Source of the DNA: Plazaster borealis
Taxonomy: Eukaryota; Echinodermata; Asteroidea; Forcipulatida; Labidiasteridae
Assembly: GCA_021014325.1 (NCBI GenBank)
Contig: CM037469.1
Coordinates: 17,073,701-17,137,700 of the forward strand
Reading direction: 5' to 3'
DNA: 64,000 nucleotides
A program made the position numbers and the translations under genes. The notes beneath the pieces were generated by a model. That model ran no database searches. It saw only the letters and a list, made by a program, of their open reading frames with translations, and was not told the origin of the DNA. This document shows, one piece after another, positions 22,354 through 34,300 of the stretch (positions are counted from its first letter, which is position 1; the number at the start of each line of letters is the position of its first letter).

Positions 22354-23401
22354 TTAAAGCAAAATTAATTTGGTTCACTAGCACTACTTCTTCTCAGGTC
22401 ATGTCCAAGCTATTCAATAATTAAACCCCATCCCAAGAAAGTAGTTAACAAATTCAAAATAATATTATGTACCTTTTTGGATAAACATGTAGGCCCCTAC
22501 ATCATGTACAGTATGTCGAGTGAAATATTACGTTCTATAGTTTTTGTACTAAGTTTAATATTTACAATGCTTGAAAAAAACTCAAAAAGGGTTAACATGA
22601 AATGTAGCTGCAACCCAAACGTAAAAACACCGAAATTTTTCAGTAAAAACTTGTACTTTGTATTCAGTAAAAACACTAAAATGTTTCAGTAAAAACTTGT
22701 ATTACCCCAACATTAAAACGGGGCCCATCAAATACCGACACCACCTCGATGATTGACAACCAAAACTTTTTGCTGAATGGGGACGTTGGTTGCCAATTTT
22801 CCAGTACAAAGCTGTGTTTCCCATCAATCAGTACTATCTGTCAATGGTGCACATCCTATTAACTAAAATGAATATAGGGCCTACACCTGTATTATTTAAA
22901 ATACTCCCTCCTTGCGTGCCTTGTATTTATAAAACAAGTTTGATAATTTTGGTTGCCAATTTTCCAGTACATGTACATCAGTATTATCTGTCATATCATA
23001 GAGTCATATTATGGTCTGCAGATGCCCCCATTAATTAAAATGAACATATACATATGTACATGTACAACACCTGTAATCTGTATATTATAAAATTCTCCCT
23101 CCCTGCATGCCTTGTATTTTATGGCAGTCATCTACACATTATGTTGCATTTTATATACCAACTATAATGTAAGTTAATGAATTTGCCATTAAATTATATC
23201 ATTTATTATAAAATTATTAATTAGTAGTGGTACTGGTAGGCCTAGGCCCTACTTGAAATGAAAGGAGAAAAATGCCAGATTGTTTGTTGGATTAAAACAG
23301 ACAATCATGACAATTAATTAACAGAATAAATGTTATATCAATCATGTTGATCATTTATTATCAAATATTTAAATTAATGTTAAAGAACAGTGCACGGTAT
23401 T
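22354..23401. other. Intergenic DNA, nothing recognised
   Basis: A short local duplication occurs (GTTGCCAATTTTCCAGTAC near 22789 and 22953, each followed by a CAGTACTATCTGTCA-like segment). No gene was found between H3 and H4. Confidence 0.45.
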
Positions 23402-23440
23402 GATCTCTTTTTTGAATATGTGGTGGCTCTGAAAAGAGCC
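23402..23440 (-). terminator. Histone H4 stem-loop and downstream element
   Basis: Minus-strand GGCTCTTTTCAGAGCC at 23440-23425, then ACCACATATTC and AAAAAAGAGATC (about 23415-23402). A 45-nt block around it is identical to the H2B 3' ends. Confidence 0.95.
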
Positions 23441-23471
23441 GGTTGGTTTAAGAAGCTTGAAGCTTCACAGC

Positions 23472-24080
<609 letters not shown>

Positions 24081-24717
24081 TCAGCAGGCAGCAGGGCCAA
24101 GCAATAGTATTACAACGATAATTTAGAGCCATGTCAATATTTTTTGAAGTATTACAGAAATATAAAATAACTACTACTTTAACAATTTACATTTAATTTC
24201 TTTAAGTGATACCAAAGCACTTTCTTTGATTTTTTTTCTCACGTCCTTTTACTTCCTGTCCACTGAAATATTTGTCAATCTTTCATCTATTTTCATCAAA
24301 AAAAGTGCGAGGCCGGAAGCTGCTTCTCAAAAAATCTTGTCCACCATACACAGCCCCAAAAAAAGAAAACATTAAAGCTTAAACTTTCTGAATCGACTGC
24401 AATATGCCTACATAATTTGTATCAACTTTTGACATGAAGGAAGGGACAACCCTAACAAAATATTACTTTTTACAATACCTAATACATATAACAATTTGCA
24501 GGCATGGTATTCTTCCTACTTTAATCCCATTTCCGATGTTGTTGCCTTAAGAAAAACCAGGGAAATTAGTATTACCGTAAAAAGGTCTCAAAGCATGTGT
24601 ACATGCATGTATAGATCAACCCTTGTTCTCAATCAAATGTTCCTACTTTTTTTTGGTTACACCACCCCTATGTTCCGACACCCCTATGTTCCGACAACCC
24701 TGGTGTATTTTCCTATT

Positions 24718-24744
24718 CCTAACCCTAACCCTAACCCTAACCCT
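24718..24744. repeat. Interstitial telomere-like repeat (CCCTAA)n
   Basis: Four and a half tandem CCCTAA units, the complement of the TTAGGG telomere repeat of most metazoans, embedded in the inserted element. Confidence 0.9.
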
Positions 24745-24830
24745 ATGTAAATCATGAGGGGGTTGTCGGAACATAGGGGTGTCGGAATATAGGGGTGTCG
24801 GAATATAGAGCAGTCACCGTATTTTCCTAT

Positions 24831-24868
24831 CTAAACCCTACCCTAACCCTAACCCTAACCCTATCCCT
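24831..24868. repeat. Second interstitial telomere-like tract
   Basis: CTAAACCCTACCCTAACCCT and onward, degenerate at both ends; lies about 110 bp from the first tract. Confidence 0.88.
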
Positions 24869-24967
24869 ATGTAATAATAATAATACAAGATATTTATATA
24901 GCGCATAATGCAGAAGCATCTATGCGCAACACAAAACATAAAACAATGAAATGAAAATAAAAACAAG

Positions 24968-25156
24968 TTACACAAATAAAGATTTAAACAAATGAGTTTT
25001 TAAAAGTCCCTTGAAAATTTGAAGAGAGCTAGCTTGGCGAATATGAAGAGGTAAGTCATTCCATAATGAAGGTGCAATGTAGTTGAAGGCTCTTTGACCA
25101 TAGAATTTAGTGGAAAAAGTACTTTGCGTCAGTCGGGATTGGCCAGCAGATCGAAG
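24968..25156 (-). pseudogene. Non-LTR retrotransposon ORF2 C-terminal relic
   Basis: Minus-strand translation gives YGQRAFNYIAPSLWNDLP, then SLQIFKGLLKTHLFK. This is the conserved region downstream of the reverse transcriptase domain in LINEs of the jockey/CR1/RTE type, and the frame ends shortly after. The following 3' sequence (24878-24967 on the plus strand, TTATATAGCGC and a TAATAA-type tail) resembles the SINE tails in this window. Confidence 0.75.
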
Positions 25157-25613
25157 AGGGGGTTGTCGGAAGGGGTGTCGGAACATAGGGGTGTCGGAAT
25201 ATAGAGCAGTCACCCTTTTTTTCCAATGGCCAAGTATCATACCTATATCAACATGTCCCTTCATATAACTTTCAATATATTTTTATTCTTTTCAATATTT
25301 GTTATTAGCCTTTAGTTCCTATAGTTCCTTTTGGTATTTTCCATCATCTTTATCTGTGTGTTTTTTTATATATGTATTTTAAATATATTATTAACATACT
25401 TAGTTCATGTTTTTGTTTTAATTTTTTTATGATGCAGGGCCCAAAAGGAAACCAGTTTAAAATTAAACTGATTTGGCTCACCCAGGGACCAGGGTAAATA
25501 AACGAAATAAATAAACGATGTAGATAGAATATTGCTTATCATGAAATGCACACACAAAACACAAAGTGAAGACAAGATTGGTGTAGGTATTACACAATTT
25601 ATTATTTGTTTAA

Positions 25614-25989
25614 AGACAGTGGACACTATTGGTAATTGTCAAAGACCAGTCTTCTCACTTGGTGTATCTCAACATATGCATAAAAAACAAGCCTGTGAAA
25701 ACTTGAGCTCAATTGGTCATCGAGGTTGCGAGATAACAATGAAAGAAAAAAACAACCTTGTCACACGAGTTCTGTGCTTTCAGATGCAAGTTGATTTCGA
25801 GACCTCATCTAATTTTGAGGTCTCGAAATCAAATTCGTGGAAAATTACTTCTTTCTCGAAAACTACTCCACTTCAGAGGGAGCCGTTTCTCACAATGCTT
25901 TATACTAACAACCTCTCCCCAATACTTGTTACCAAGTTAGGTTTTATGCTAATTATATTTTGAGTAATTACCAATAGTGTCCACTGCCT
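25614..25989. mobile_element. Family B MITE (TTAA-flanked)
   Basis: Ends AGACAGTGGACACTATTGG and CCAATAGTGTCCACTGCCT, with TTAA at both sides. Closely related to the copies at 21997 and 13394. Confidence 0.85.
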
Positions 25990-26373
25990 TTAAAGAAATT
26001 GAAACAAAAATAATTTAAGAATAGTTTCTCAGAAACAACCAAATTTGAGCACCTTCTTAACAATTTATGTTATTCACCATCGGTAGAACCATTAAATCTC
26101 CTCAATTATTAATTGTTCCATATTCTAGCAAAATCAATCAAAAGAAAATCAGGCTATATCATTGGTAAAATTTGTATTTTTCGAGAAAATGTGGGGTTTT
26201 CGTAAAAATTGCGGGGTAGGATTTAATATGAAATATCGCTCCACCGAATGTTTACATTTGTGGGGTGCAATCAACTATTTGCAGTAACACCATCATGATT
26301 ATCTACTTTGCTGTGTAGATTGTTCTTTGAGAACTTGTCTTGCTTATTATTTATTCCAACGTGATGTTTTTAA

Positions 26374-26877
26374 AGGCAGGGTATACTTTTGGTGATTGTC
26401 ACAGACCATAGGTAGTAGGCCTATCCTCATTCGGTGTATCCCAACATACGCATAAATTAACAAACCTGTGAAATTTGGGCTCAATTGGTCATCGAAGTTG
26501 CCAAGAAAATAATGAAAGAAACAAACACCCTTGTTGCATAGATTTGTGTGCTTTCAGAAGCCTAAGAATCTGAAGCCTTTCTCATATTCAAATTTTGGGG
26601 TGAAAATTTACCTCTTTCTCTAAATCTACATTACATCAAAAGGGTCCTTTCTAACAATGTTTTCTCCAGTGCTCTTTACCAAGTAAGTTTTATGGTCATT
26701 AAGTTTTGGAGTAGGCTAATATTTTGGGGTGAAAATTTACCTCTTTCTCTAAATAATATACATTACATCAAAGAGGTCATTTCTAACAATGTTTTATAAT
26801 ATCAACAGCTCTCCAGTGCTCTTTACCAAGTAAGTTTTATGGTCATTAAGTTTTTTAGCAAAGTGTATACCCTCCCT
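26374..26877. mobile_element. Family B MITE with internal duplication
   Basis: Ends AGGCAGGGTATACTTTTGG and, inverted, AGGGAGGGTATACACTT, flanked by TTAA. A segment containing TTTTGGGGTGAAAATTTACC through CCAAGTAAGTTTTATGGTCA is present twice (from about 26594 and 26719), explaining the greater length. Confidence 0.78.
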
Positions 26878-27587
26878 TTAAACATGAGTTATGTTTTGTT
26901 TTGTAGGGGTCTTCAAATGTTCTTTTCCTTGGAAACATTTATAATAAGAAATGGTAGGTCTCCTCTTACATTTGATAATCACTGAGCTTTCCGTATATAA
27001 ACCATAAGTCTTAAAAAATTTGTATTACCAATTCTGTACTTCATCTTAAAAAACCACTATAGTTGATGGAATTCCCACCTTCATCCTTTTTTAAACTGCA
27101 TCCTTTTTTTACATTAAAAACAAATTGTCCCCCAAGAAGACTTAAATGTTTCATCCATTTCGCTTATCTTGACCTATTTTTTCTACAATCATGGTGTATT
27201 TTGTTTACTTGGCCTAAGAAATGCAGCCTGCTGCAATGCAACTATAAAGCCTTTCAGAAAGCACTTATTTGTTATTTCTGGAATAATGTGGGTCCTCCAT
27301 GGTTACTACACAGCTTTGGAGGATCTTCTCTCTCTATTGTAAAACTACTCAGTACAGCCTAAGGGCTTTGAAGAGGACTTAAGATGATGCAGTCTCTTAC
27401 AACATTCTCATTCAGTAGACTAGTATGGATCAGACTTAGTCACCCAAGCTCCTTTGTTTGCTATTGTCATTCATATACATGTGTAACTGCAGTCCATGTA
27501 CATGTACATAGTCTAGATAGTTCTATGGTGCTAACAACATTCAAGCTTTGGGCATGGGCTTTTGGTGTGTAGAGTGATGCATGTTAA
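26878..27587. other. Intergenic DNA, nothing recognised
   Basis: No exon or assignable repeat. The frame at 27063-27362 has no recognisable motif and is treated as chance. Confidence 0.4.
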
Positions 27588-27952
27588 AGGCACTGAACAC
27601 GTTTGGTAATTGTCAAAGACCAGTGTTCTCACTTGGTGTATCCCAACATATGCATAAAATAACAAGCCTGTGAAAATTTGGGCTCAATTGGTCATCGAAG
27701 TTGCAAGAAAATGATGAAAGAAAAAACACCCTAGTTGTACAAATTTGTGTGCTTTCAGATAGGAATAAAAGGCTTCTTGCAAGAAGTATTTTATTATTTA
27801 AGTGAGAAATTACCTCTTTCTCAAAAACTACGTTACTTCAGAGGGAGTCGTTTCTCACGTTTTATACTATCAACAGCTCTCTGTTGCTCGTTACCAAGTC
27901 AGTTTTTATGCTAATATATATTTTGAGTAATTACCAAACGTGTACAGTGCCT
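27588..27952. mobile_element. Family B MITE (TTAA-flanked)
   Basis: Ends AGGCACTGAACACGTTTGG and CCAAACGTGTACAGTGCCT with TTAA at 27584-27587 and 27953-27956. Very close to the copy at 8108. Confidence 0.87.
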
Positions 27953-28364
27953 TTAAATGTGTATTGAGGTTCAATTCAACCCTAATCTTTAGAGGGGCAC
28001 ATGCCATCCACCTCCGTGGTCCCCTTAGTTGTGCCAAGCCCTGTTGAAATCTTTAAGTTCATTCACATGGGAACAGCGGAGGGAATCTTTTTTACAACTT
28101 CCAAAATGTGACATGATGAATTTTAAAAGTCCCTAAAAAATATCACAGTGTGTTTCACCCATATTGTGGACAATAGAAGAAAAACAAAATCAAAATCAAA
28201 CTTTCAAAGTGTAACATCACATTACACTATTTTGTTTCAATGTGCTGGTGAACAAGCAAGCTCAGACTTCACCATATCTTATAAGATAGTTTTATTTATT
28301 ACAATTTGTTAGTTATCACTACGAGTTAAAAGTGATAGAACTGTGAATTCATGATGTAGGCCTA

Positions 28365-28502
28365 TGTCAGGCCGTTTTCATTTTGCAACAGGCACTTCCA
28401 TTTGTAAATAGCAAAGTCTGATGGAAACTTTTGAAGGGGCAGACCGACGACCAGGGTAACAACAGAGGCCTAGTCCTCGGTGTAATTCCAGGCCTGAGGT
28501 CC
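28365..28502. mobile_element. Interspersed repeat family F
   Basis: GGCCGTTTTCATTTTGCAAC to AATTCCAGGCCTGAGG; relatives at 2205 and 39020. The surrounding 27957-28364 and 28503-29477 show no gene. A short inverted repeat lies at about 28955-29030 (ACTCCTAGAAC facing CTAGGAGTAGG). Confidence 0.55.
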
Positions 28503-29477
28503 ATGGAGGAAAAGGATGACTTTTGTCTCATCAAGTGTAAACTTGACCAAGGCCCTGGGTCATTCCTGAAGTTTGTATGGAAGAATTTTTTTATTCAAAT
28601 TTAATTTCCAGATACCTAAAAAGTATTGAAGAAAAAATGACTGAACTTATCCATAATTATGGCAGAACATCACAACAGGGTAACCCAATTCCAAATGTTC
28701 TGATACTTCAGCCTGAACCAATTTGAAGGTCACTGGTACCATGAAGCAATTATAGCTCCATGCTGGTACAAAGGTCAAAGATTAAAACAATATCCTCAAT
28801 AGAGCAAGAACCAGCACATTATTGCCTTAAAAGTTCAGGATGTTAAATATATTATGTACAAACTCAAGGTTATAACCCCATCTTTACACAAAACAATTCG
28901 AACGATTGCTTGCCACAGGGAAAAAATGAACAACAATCCATAGCCCAAGTTAGGGTACTCCTAGAACCATGTGGTTCATTCCGCATTTTTGTGGAGATGA
29001 TAGCAGAACGAAGACTAGGAGTAGGTTTATGGTTTAATAGACCATGAACTTTTGTTTACAAAGAGTGACCTTGTACATTCCAGGGCATTTTTGGCAGGCG
29101 AGATACTTACACTGGTCTAATGGGAAAATTTTACAATCTGTGTCATAATTTCCACATAAATTCAAGAGTTACAAAAATAACAGCTGATTCAAGTTTTTAG
29201 ATGTGCCCCTCCTTCACTTCAAAAGTTGATAAAAACTAAACAGTGAATTCTCCATAAAATATTATATTTTATGTGTTCTTCCATAGATAAGTATATCGTG
29301 CATTTTATATAAAGTAAGTCCAGGCTTTGTATATTATAGATCTTTTGTAAATGTGTGATGTCACAGCCTACCATGGTCTGTCTATTTCTGGAGAAAGGTT
29401 TTAAAACAAAACATGCAACCATCATACAACATGTCATGCCAACAATAATAATGTTTTAAGATAGACACACAACAGTA

Positions 29478-29662
29478 ACTGGGGCGCTGTAGTCCTACTA
29501 CTTTTTTGACATCTGCATTCGACATCGACAGCAGATGTCAAAATTATTTTAAAATCGGAGTACAGCGCACAAGTCTGGGTTTCACTCATATGGAGCTATG
29601 CTCCATGTGGTATCACCATGGAGAATCCTACCTCCATGGTCTCACACACAGAGCGCCCCAGT
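29478..29662. mobile_element. Foldback MITE with ACTGGGGCGCTGT ends
   Basis: ACTGGGGCGCTGTAG at the left faces ACAGAGCGCCCCAGT at the right. An internal hairpin GACATCTGC...GCAGATGTC is present. No protein. Confidence 0.75.
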
Positions 29663-31323
29663 CCCAGTTTAAAGTTCGGTACAATACACGGCGAGCGGGG
29701 TCCATAGTATTTTAAAATTATATTAAAATTATTAACCCTTTCATGTAATTATAATGTTCAGAGAACTTCCCGATTGCCTAAATATTAGTACATTGTACAT
29801 GCAGTGTCTCCACATTAGCCAAACTATGGAGCTTAGAATAGTAGGGCCTTCTTGAAGGTCGAAGCGTAAGGCTCTAGACATGAAAACAAAATGGCTACTC
29901 ACCATCTTTTTTTAACTCGAGTAGTTTCACCAACTTTTACCCATCGATTACGTTAGTTTCCCGGTCGCTTCCATGGTTAAAATCTCCATAACGAACCCAT
30001 GGTAACACTATAAAAATTCATCTTTAAACAAACTCAATGACATTGCCGTAGAAATGTCAAATTTCAAACAATATCTTTACCCAACACAAACGTATAAACT
30101 CTATGGCACAAACAGAACACACACACATTCCAATGGCATTTCTAATTCCCTAGCCATTTACTGAACTTTCACGTGGGTGGTCCATTGGTTGAAACTTTTC
30201 TTGACCCTCTTTCAATAAACAGCTCAGAAAACACATTATATACAATTTTTATTCATCAGTTTCCGGTGTGATCAACTTCTTTATAGATGATAAAAAGCAT
30301 TGCTGTTTATTAAAGAAATTATTTGTTTATGTCGGTATTCAAAATGCATCAACTGCACGTGGTGGCTTTACTACATCAACAACTAACTTGTTTTGGAAAG
30401 ACCACCCAATGTGATTTGGCTGGTACCCACACTATGCAGTTATCAACTGTGGGTAAATTTTGGTAACCAGTGAAATTCACTCTCCGTTATTAGTCAACAG
30501 AGGTCGCTATTTCAAAAGTGCGGGTTGGATTTACGGTGATTTTTTTTACCCCGAATTAACCGCGAGGGACTTGAGGCTAAAACTAAAAGGCTCAGCACCC
30601 TCAACTTTTCGTTATCCTTTAAGGGGAGATCATTTTAAAGGAGGGCTTTGTATGCGAATTCAGGTTTGGTGGAGGGAACAAGAAATTATGTGTCAAATTT
30701 ACAACTTTAAGAGTAAGCCTTTACGTGGAGCTTCAATGACAATTAACTACAAATAAAGGACAATATTGAAAGCCTGTACAATAAATTGTTATTATTAGTT
30801 TATGGAACTTGTATTTTTTAATAATAAGACTGCAGCTTCCTTCATGAACTCTACATCTGATAATAATATACTTTTATTATAGGCCTGGATTTCCACAGAG
30901 AAGCATTACATTGCATTTTATTAAAGACAAATTGTATACTGGTCAAGCAAAAAGCTTGTTACTTTCCTAATATTTATGGCAGAATCTGACATATCAGCTT
31001 TCTTTCCAAAATTAAGACTAATGTTGGCATTCATTATTGGCAGCTCCATCATTCAAAAGTTGCTTACCACATAGGAATCCAGGGCTCAAATTTTGGGAAA
31101 AAACAAAACAAGAAGGCAGGGCTTGTACCGGGTAGTTCAAAATATTTACTGGACCAGAAGTCTGCAGTCCAGTGTTAATTTGGAGCCTAATCTATCCCAA
31201 TGCCTCCGGAACATGGACTTGTTTTCTAGAACAGTCACGCATAAAAAAAATTCATTAAAGCTATATTTTTTTGTATAGATACTTCAATTACCAGTACTTC
31301 ATACATTAATTATGCCAGTGATG
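29663..31323. other. Intergenic DNA downstream of MARS2, nothing recognised
   Basis: No exon, RNA gene or assigned repeat. The open frame at 30460-30756 does not show domain motifs or splice context and is not called. Confidence 0.4.
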
Positions 31324-34300
31324 TCATCTCTGGTTTTTAAACTGAAGTCTTGAAAATAACACCCCAGTGTCTTTTCCGAGAGGTCTACTTTCAATGACTT
31401 GCTGCATTCCTTGAAAACATTCTAAGTTGTTCACAGTTCTGTCGCTTTCCCCAACTCCAAGTCTGCACAGTAGCCTTTCAGATATCTCTGGTAATACCGG
31501 CTGCATTAGTACCCCACAAATCCTAAGTGTTTCCATGGCAACGTAGAGGACAGTTTCTAGCCACGGTTCATCTTTCTTATCCTTGATGAGGTACCAGGGT
31601 TCGTGTCGTTGAATGAAGGCGTTGGCTTGCCTCAAGCATGACATGATCTCGTCGAGTGACTTGTAGGCCTCAAAGTTGTTGTAGTGAAGATTCACTGAAT
31701 CTGGGGTGTCAATAGATTGGATCATATAAGAATATAACTGAGTGCATTGACGGTAATTATGCTTACTTAATTTTGTTATCCATCAAAGCCCAATTTCACA
31801 GGTTAGCATAGAATTTCTGCTTGTGCCTGTGTTAAGTCCACATTACTAGGCATTCTTCATTTATACAGCTGTATCGCAGAAATTCTGCGCTTGCCCTGTA
31901 AGCGAAGAATGGTGATTGCAAGCGCAGAATTCAGCGGTAAGCAGAGCCATGAATTTGGGCCCAGGTGTGCCCATTTCCAAAGATCTCCCCATTGTCAAAG
32001 GTAAGTTCGATTCCGTGGCCAAGAATATGAACATTCAATCATTCATTTGTTCATTCACTATCGTGATGACTTGATGAGTTGTGCCCATCTGACTCTATCA
32101 AGCATAGTGTTAGAAAGAGATGGACCGCTTACACCAGTCTCAGCCTCGATGGAAGATTTCAAGGTCATGTTGGGATGACCTCTACGATGAGGGGCATCGG
32201 GCTTCCAAAATATGAACAACATTTACTCTTAATTTATTTAAACTCCACTGTTTTTAATTGTTTAGGGACGGGGATCATAAAAACCCTCACCTGGTAATAA
32301 AGAAACGGCCAAAACCAAAGCATAGTCCTCCGCAGTTGCTCTCCCTGATGTAAGCTGGCTTGACTGTTGCCATGGGAATAGCTCAGCATGGCATTGTGGG
32401 AAGACTTGTGCAGGGTTTAAGGCTTTGCCAGTCACCCTTGACAACAGATTGCCAAATGTATCCGCTAGCTCCGAGTTGAGAAGTTTCAGAATTTTCTCGT
32501 CTGTGTAGTCTGTGAAAACCAACACAGTAAAAGTGTTTTCAACCTAATGGCAATAAAAACTTACTTGGTAAGAAGTACAGCAGCTTTGGACAGTATAATG
32601 CATTTTGAGAAACTTTTCACTTCGAAGTACTGCTGTTATGGAAAAAGATATCACTTTTTATCCCAATAAATTTGAATTGCAGATTATTCTTCCTGCGTGG
32701 ACATAACCGCTCCATATTTTCGACAATATCTCAAAAACGCTACCACCTATTGAAATGAAATTTTCACAGGTTAGTTTTATGGTATATATCTACAACTATA
32801 TAAGATTGAAACAAACGGTGGATTTCCAATTACCAAAGGTATACAATCCCATTAATGTTGTTATTTTCTGTACTCATTTCAGAGAAAATATCTCAGATAC
32901 GAATAGGTAACTAAAACTGTGATAATTTCTTCAAGATGGAATCTACCATCGTATTTTGACTCACCTCCGTCTGAATGTAGGACCCCTTCCCTGAGGAGAA
33001 AGAATCGTAGACCATCAGGGGTGTAGGTCTTGAGTCTATCGAAAGGATCCACCACGTTACCTCTACTCTTTGACATCTGACAACAAAGAAGGGGTCAGTA
33101 AAACAGAAAGGTCAGATACTAATACTCATATGCCAAGTAAATGCTACTTATTTGGCAATGAGGGACGCTAGGGGGAAGCGGACTTACCAGGTAACTTTCC
33201 ATTGTTTATGCTATTTCATGCTATGTTGTCACCTTGGTTAGACAACAGGACTTGTAACCACAAGGTTGTTGGTTTGAATCTGGCCAAGCTAACCACTGAT
33301 GTTACAATGACTAGAATAAGCATTGTCGTCTAGTTAATCAATCACAATTTAATGATTTGTGCCATTCATAATCATAGATGTTAACCAATGTTTGTATGAG
33401 GGAGATTGGCTGTTACCAGATTCCCTTGTTGGAGGCTTGCCGAGTTCCCCTTGTTGGGAAGATCATCTAAACAAACAAACAAACAAACAAACTATTCCAA
33501 CCATGCATACATTTCCAAAAAACAAAATATTATTCAGTAAGTCTGCTGCCATCTAGCGTCCCCAAAGGCTCCCATAAGAACAATACAGACCCTGTCGACT
33601 GACTTAAAGGCAAACATGAAGTGCATGCATAGTGATACGTGCAGTGGGAGAGCATGCAAGGCTACCAATGTATGCAGCTTATGGCTTAAAGGGATTGTAT
33701 ACGTTTGGTAATAGGGACCCATTGTTTCAATCCTATATGGTTGTAGATATATACCATAAAACTAACATGTGAAACTCAGGAAGAATAAGCTGCAATTGGA
33801 ATACACAATCTGAGAAGCGTTACTGCAGTTTAAACGCTTCTCAGATTCAAATTTTGGGGGATAAAAAGTTATATCTTTTTCCATAACCACAGTACTTCTT
33901 AAAGTGAAAAGTTTCTCAACATGCATTATACTATCCAAAGCTTGTACTTCTTACAAAGTAAGTTTTTATTGCCATTAATTTTCAGAGTCATTACTAAACG
34001 TATACAGACCCTTTAAAGTAATGGGTCTTAACTTTATATACCTTGAAGTTTCCCATGGTCCAGTGAGAATGACAGACTATGGATTTTGGCGGTGGCAAAC
34101 CAGCAGCCATTAAAAATGCAGGCCAGTAGATTGCATGAAACCTGACAACAAGATACAATACAAAACAACACAAGATCAAATAATTGCATAGAAGCTTGAT
34201 TTCTTTACTTTTGATGTATCTGTTCTCTTGCCAGTTTTACAAAGTGGTTCTATAGATGGACTGGGAAGCATAAAAGTAGTTGGAGTTATTGGCAAACAAA

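Larger units (their letters stand above)
24655..25214. mobile_element. Composite inverted-repeat element with telomere-like tracts
   Basis: Ends GGTTACACCACCCCTATGTT and, inverted, GGTGACTGCTCTATATTCCG. Between them CCCCTATGTTCCGACA units recur in both orientations. A complete shorter unit spans 24655-24818. The longer composite additionally carries LINE 3' sequence. Confidence 0.7.
24496..25235. mobile_element. Interspersed repeat (family G) interrupted by an insertion
   Basis: 24496-24654 (GCAGGCATGGTATTCTTCCT...TTCCTACTTTTTTTT) and 25215-25235 (TTTCCAATGGCCAAGTATCA) are the two sides of a repeat that is continuous at 53908-54090 (ATACTTTTTTCCAAGGACCA). The insertion occupies 24655-25214. 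Confidence 0.7.

Noticed and set aside
24718..24868. Chromosome end or fusion point at the telomere-like repeats
   Set aside because: The tracts are short, lie inside an inserted inverted-repeat element and are flanked on both sides by one interrupted repeat, so an insertion explains them better.
30460..30756. 98-codon frame downstream of MARS2
   Set aside because: No recognisable domain, no splice or promoter context, and composition like surrounding non-coding DNA.
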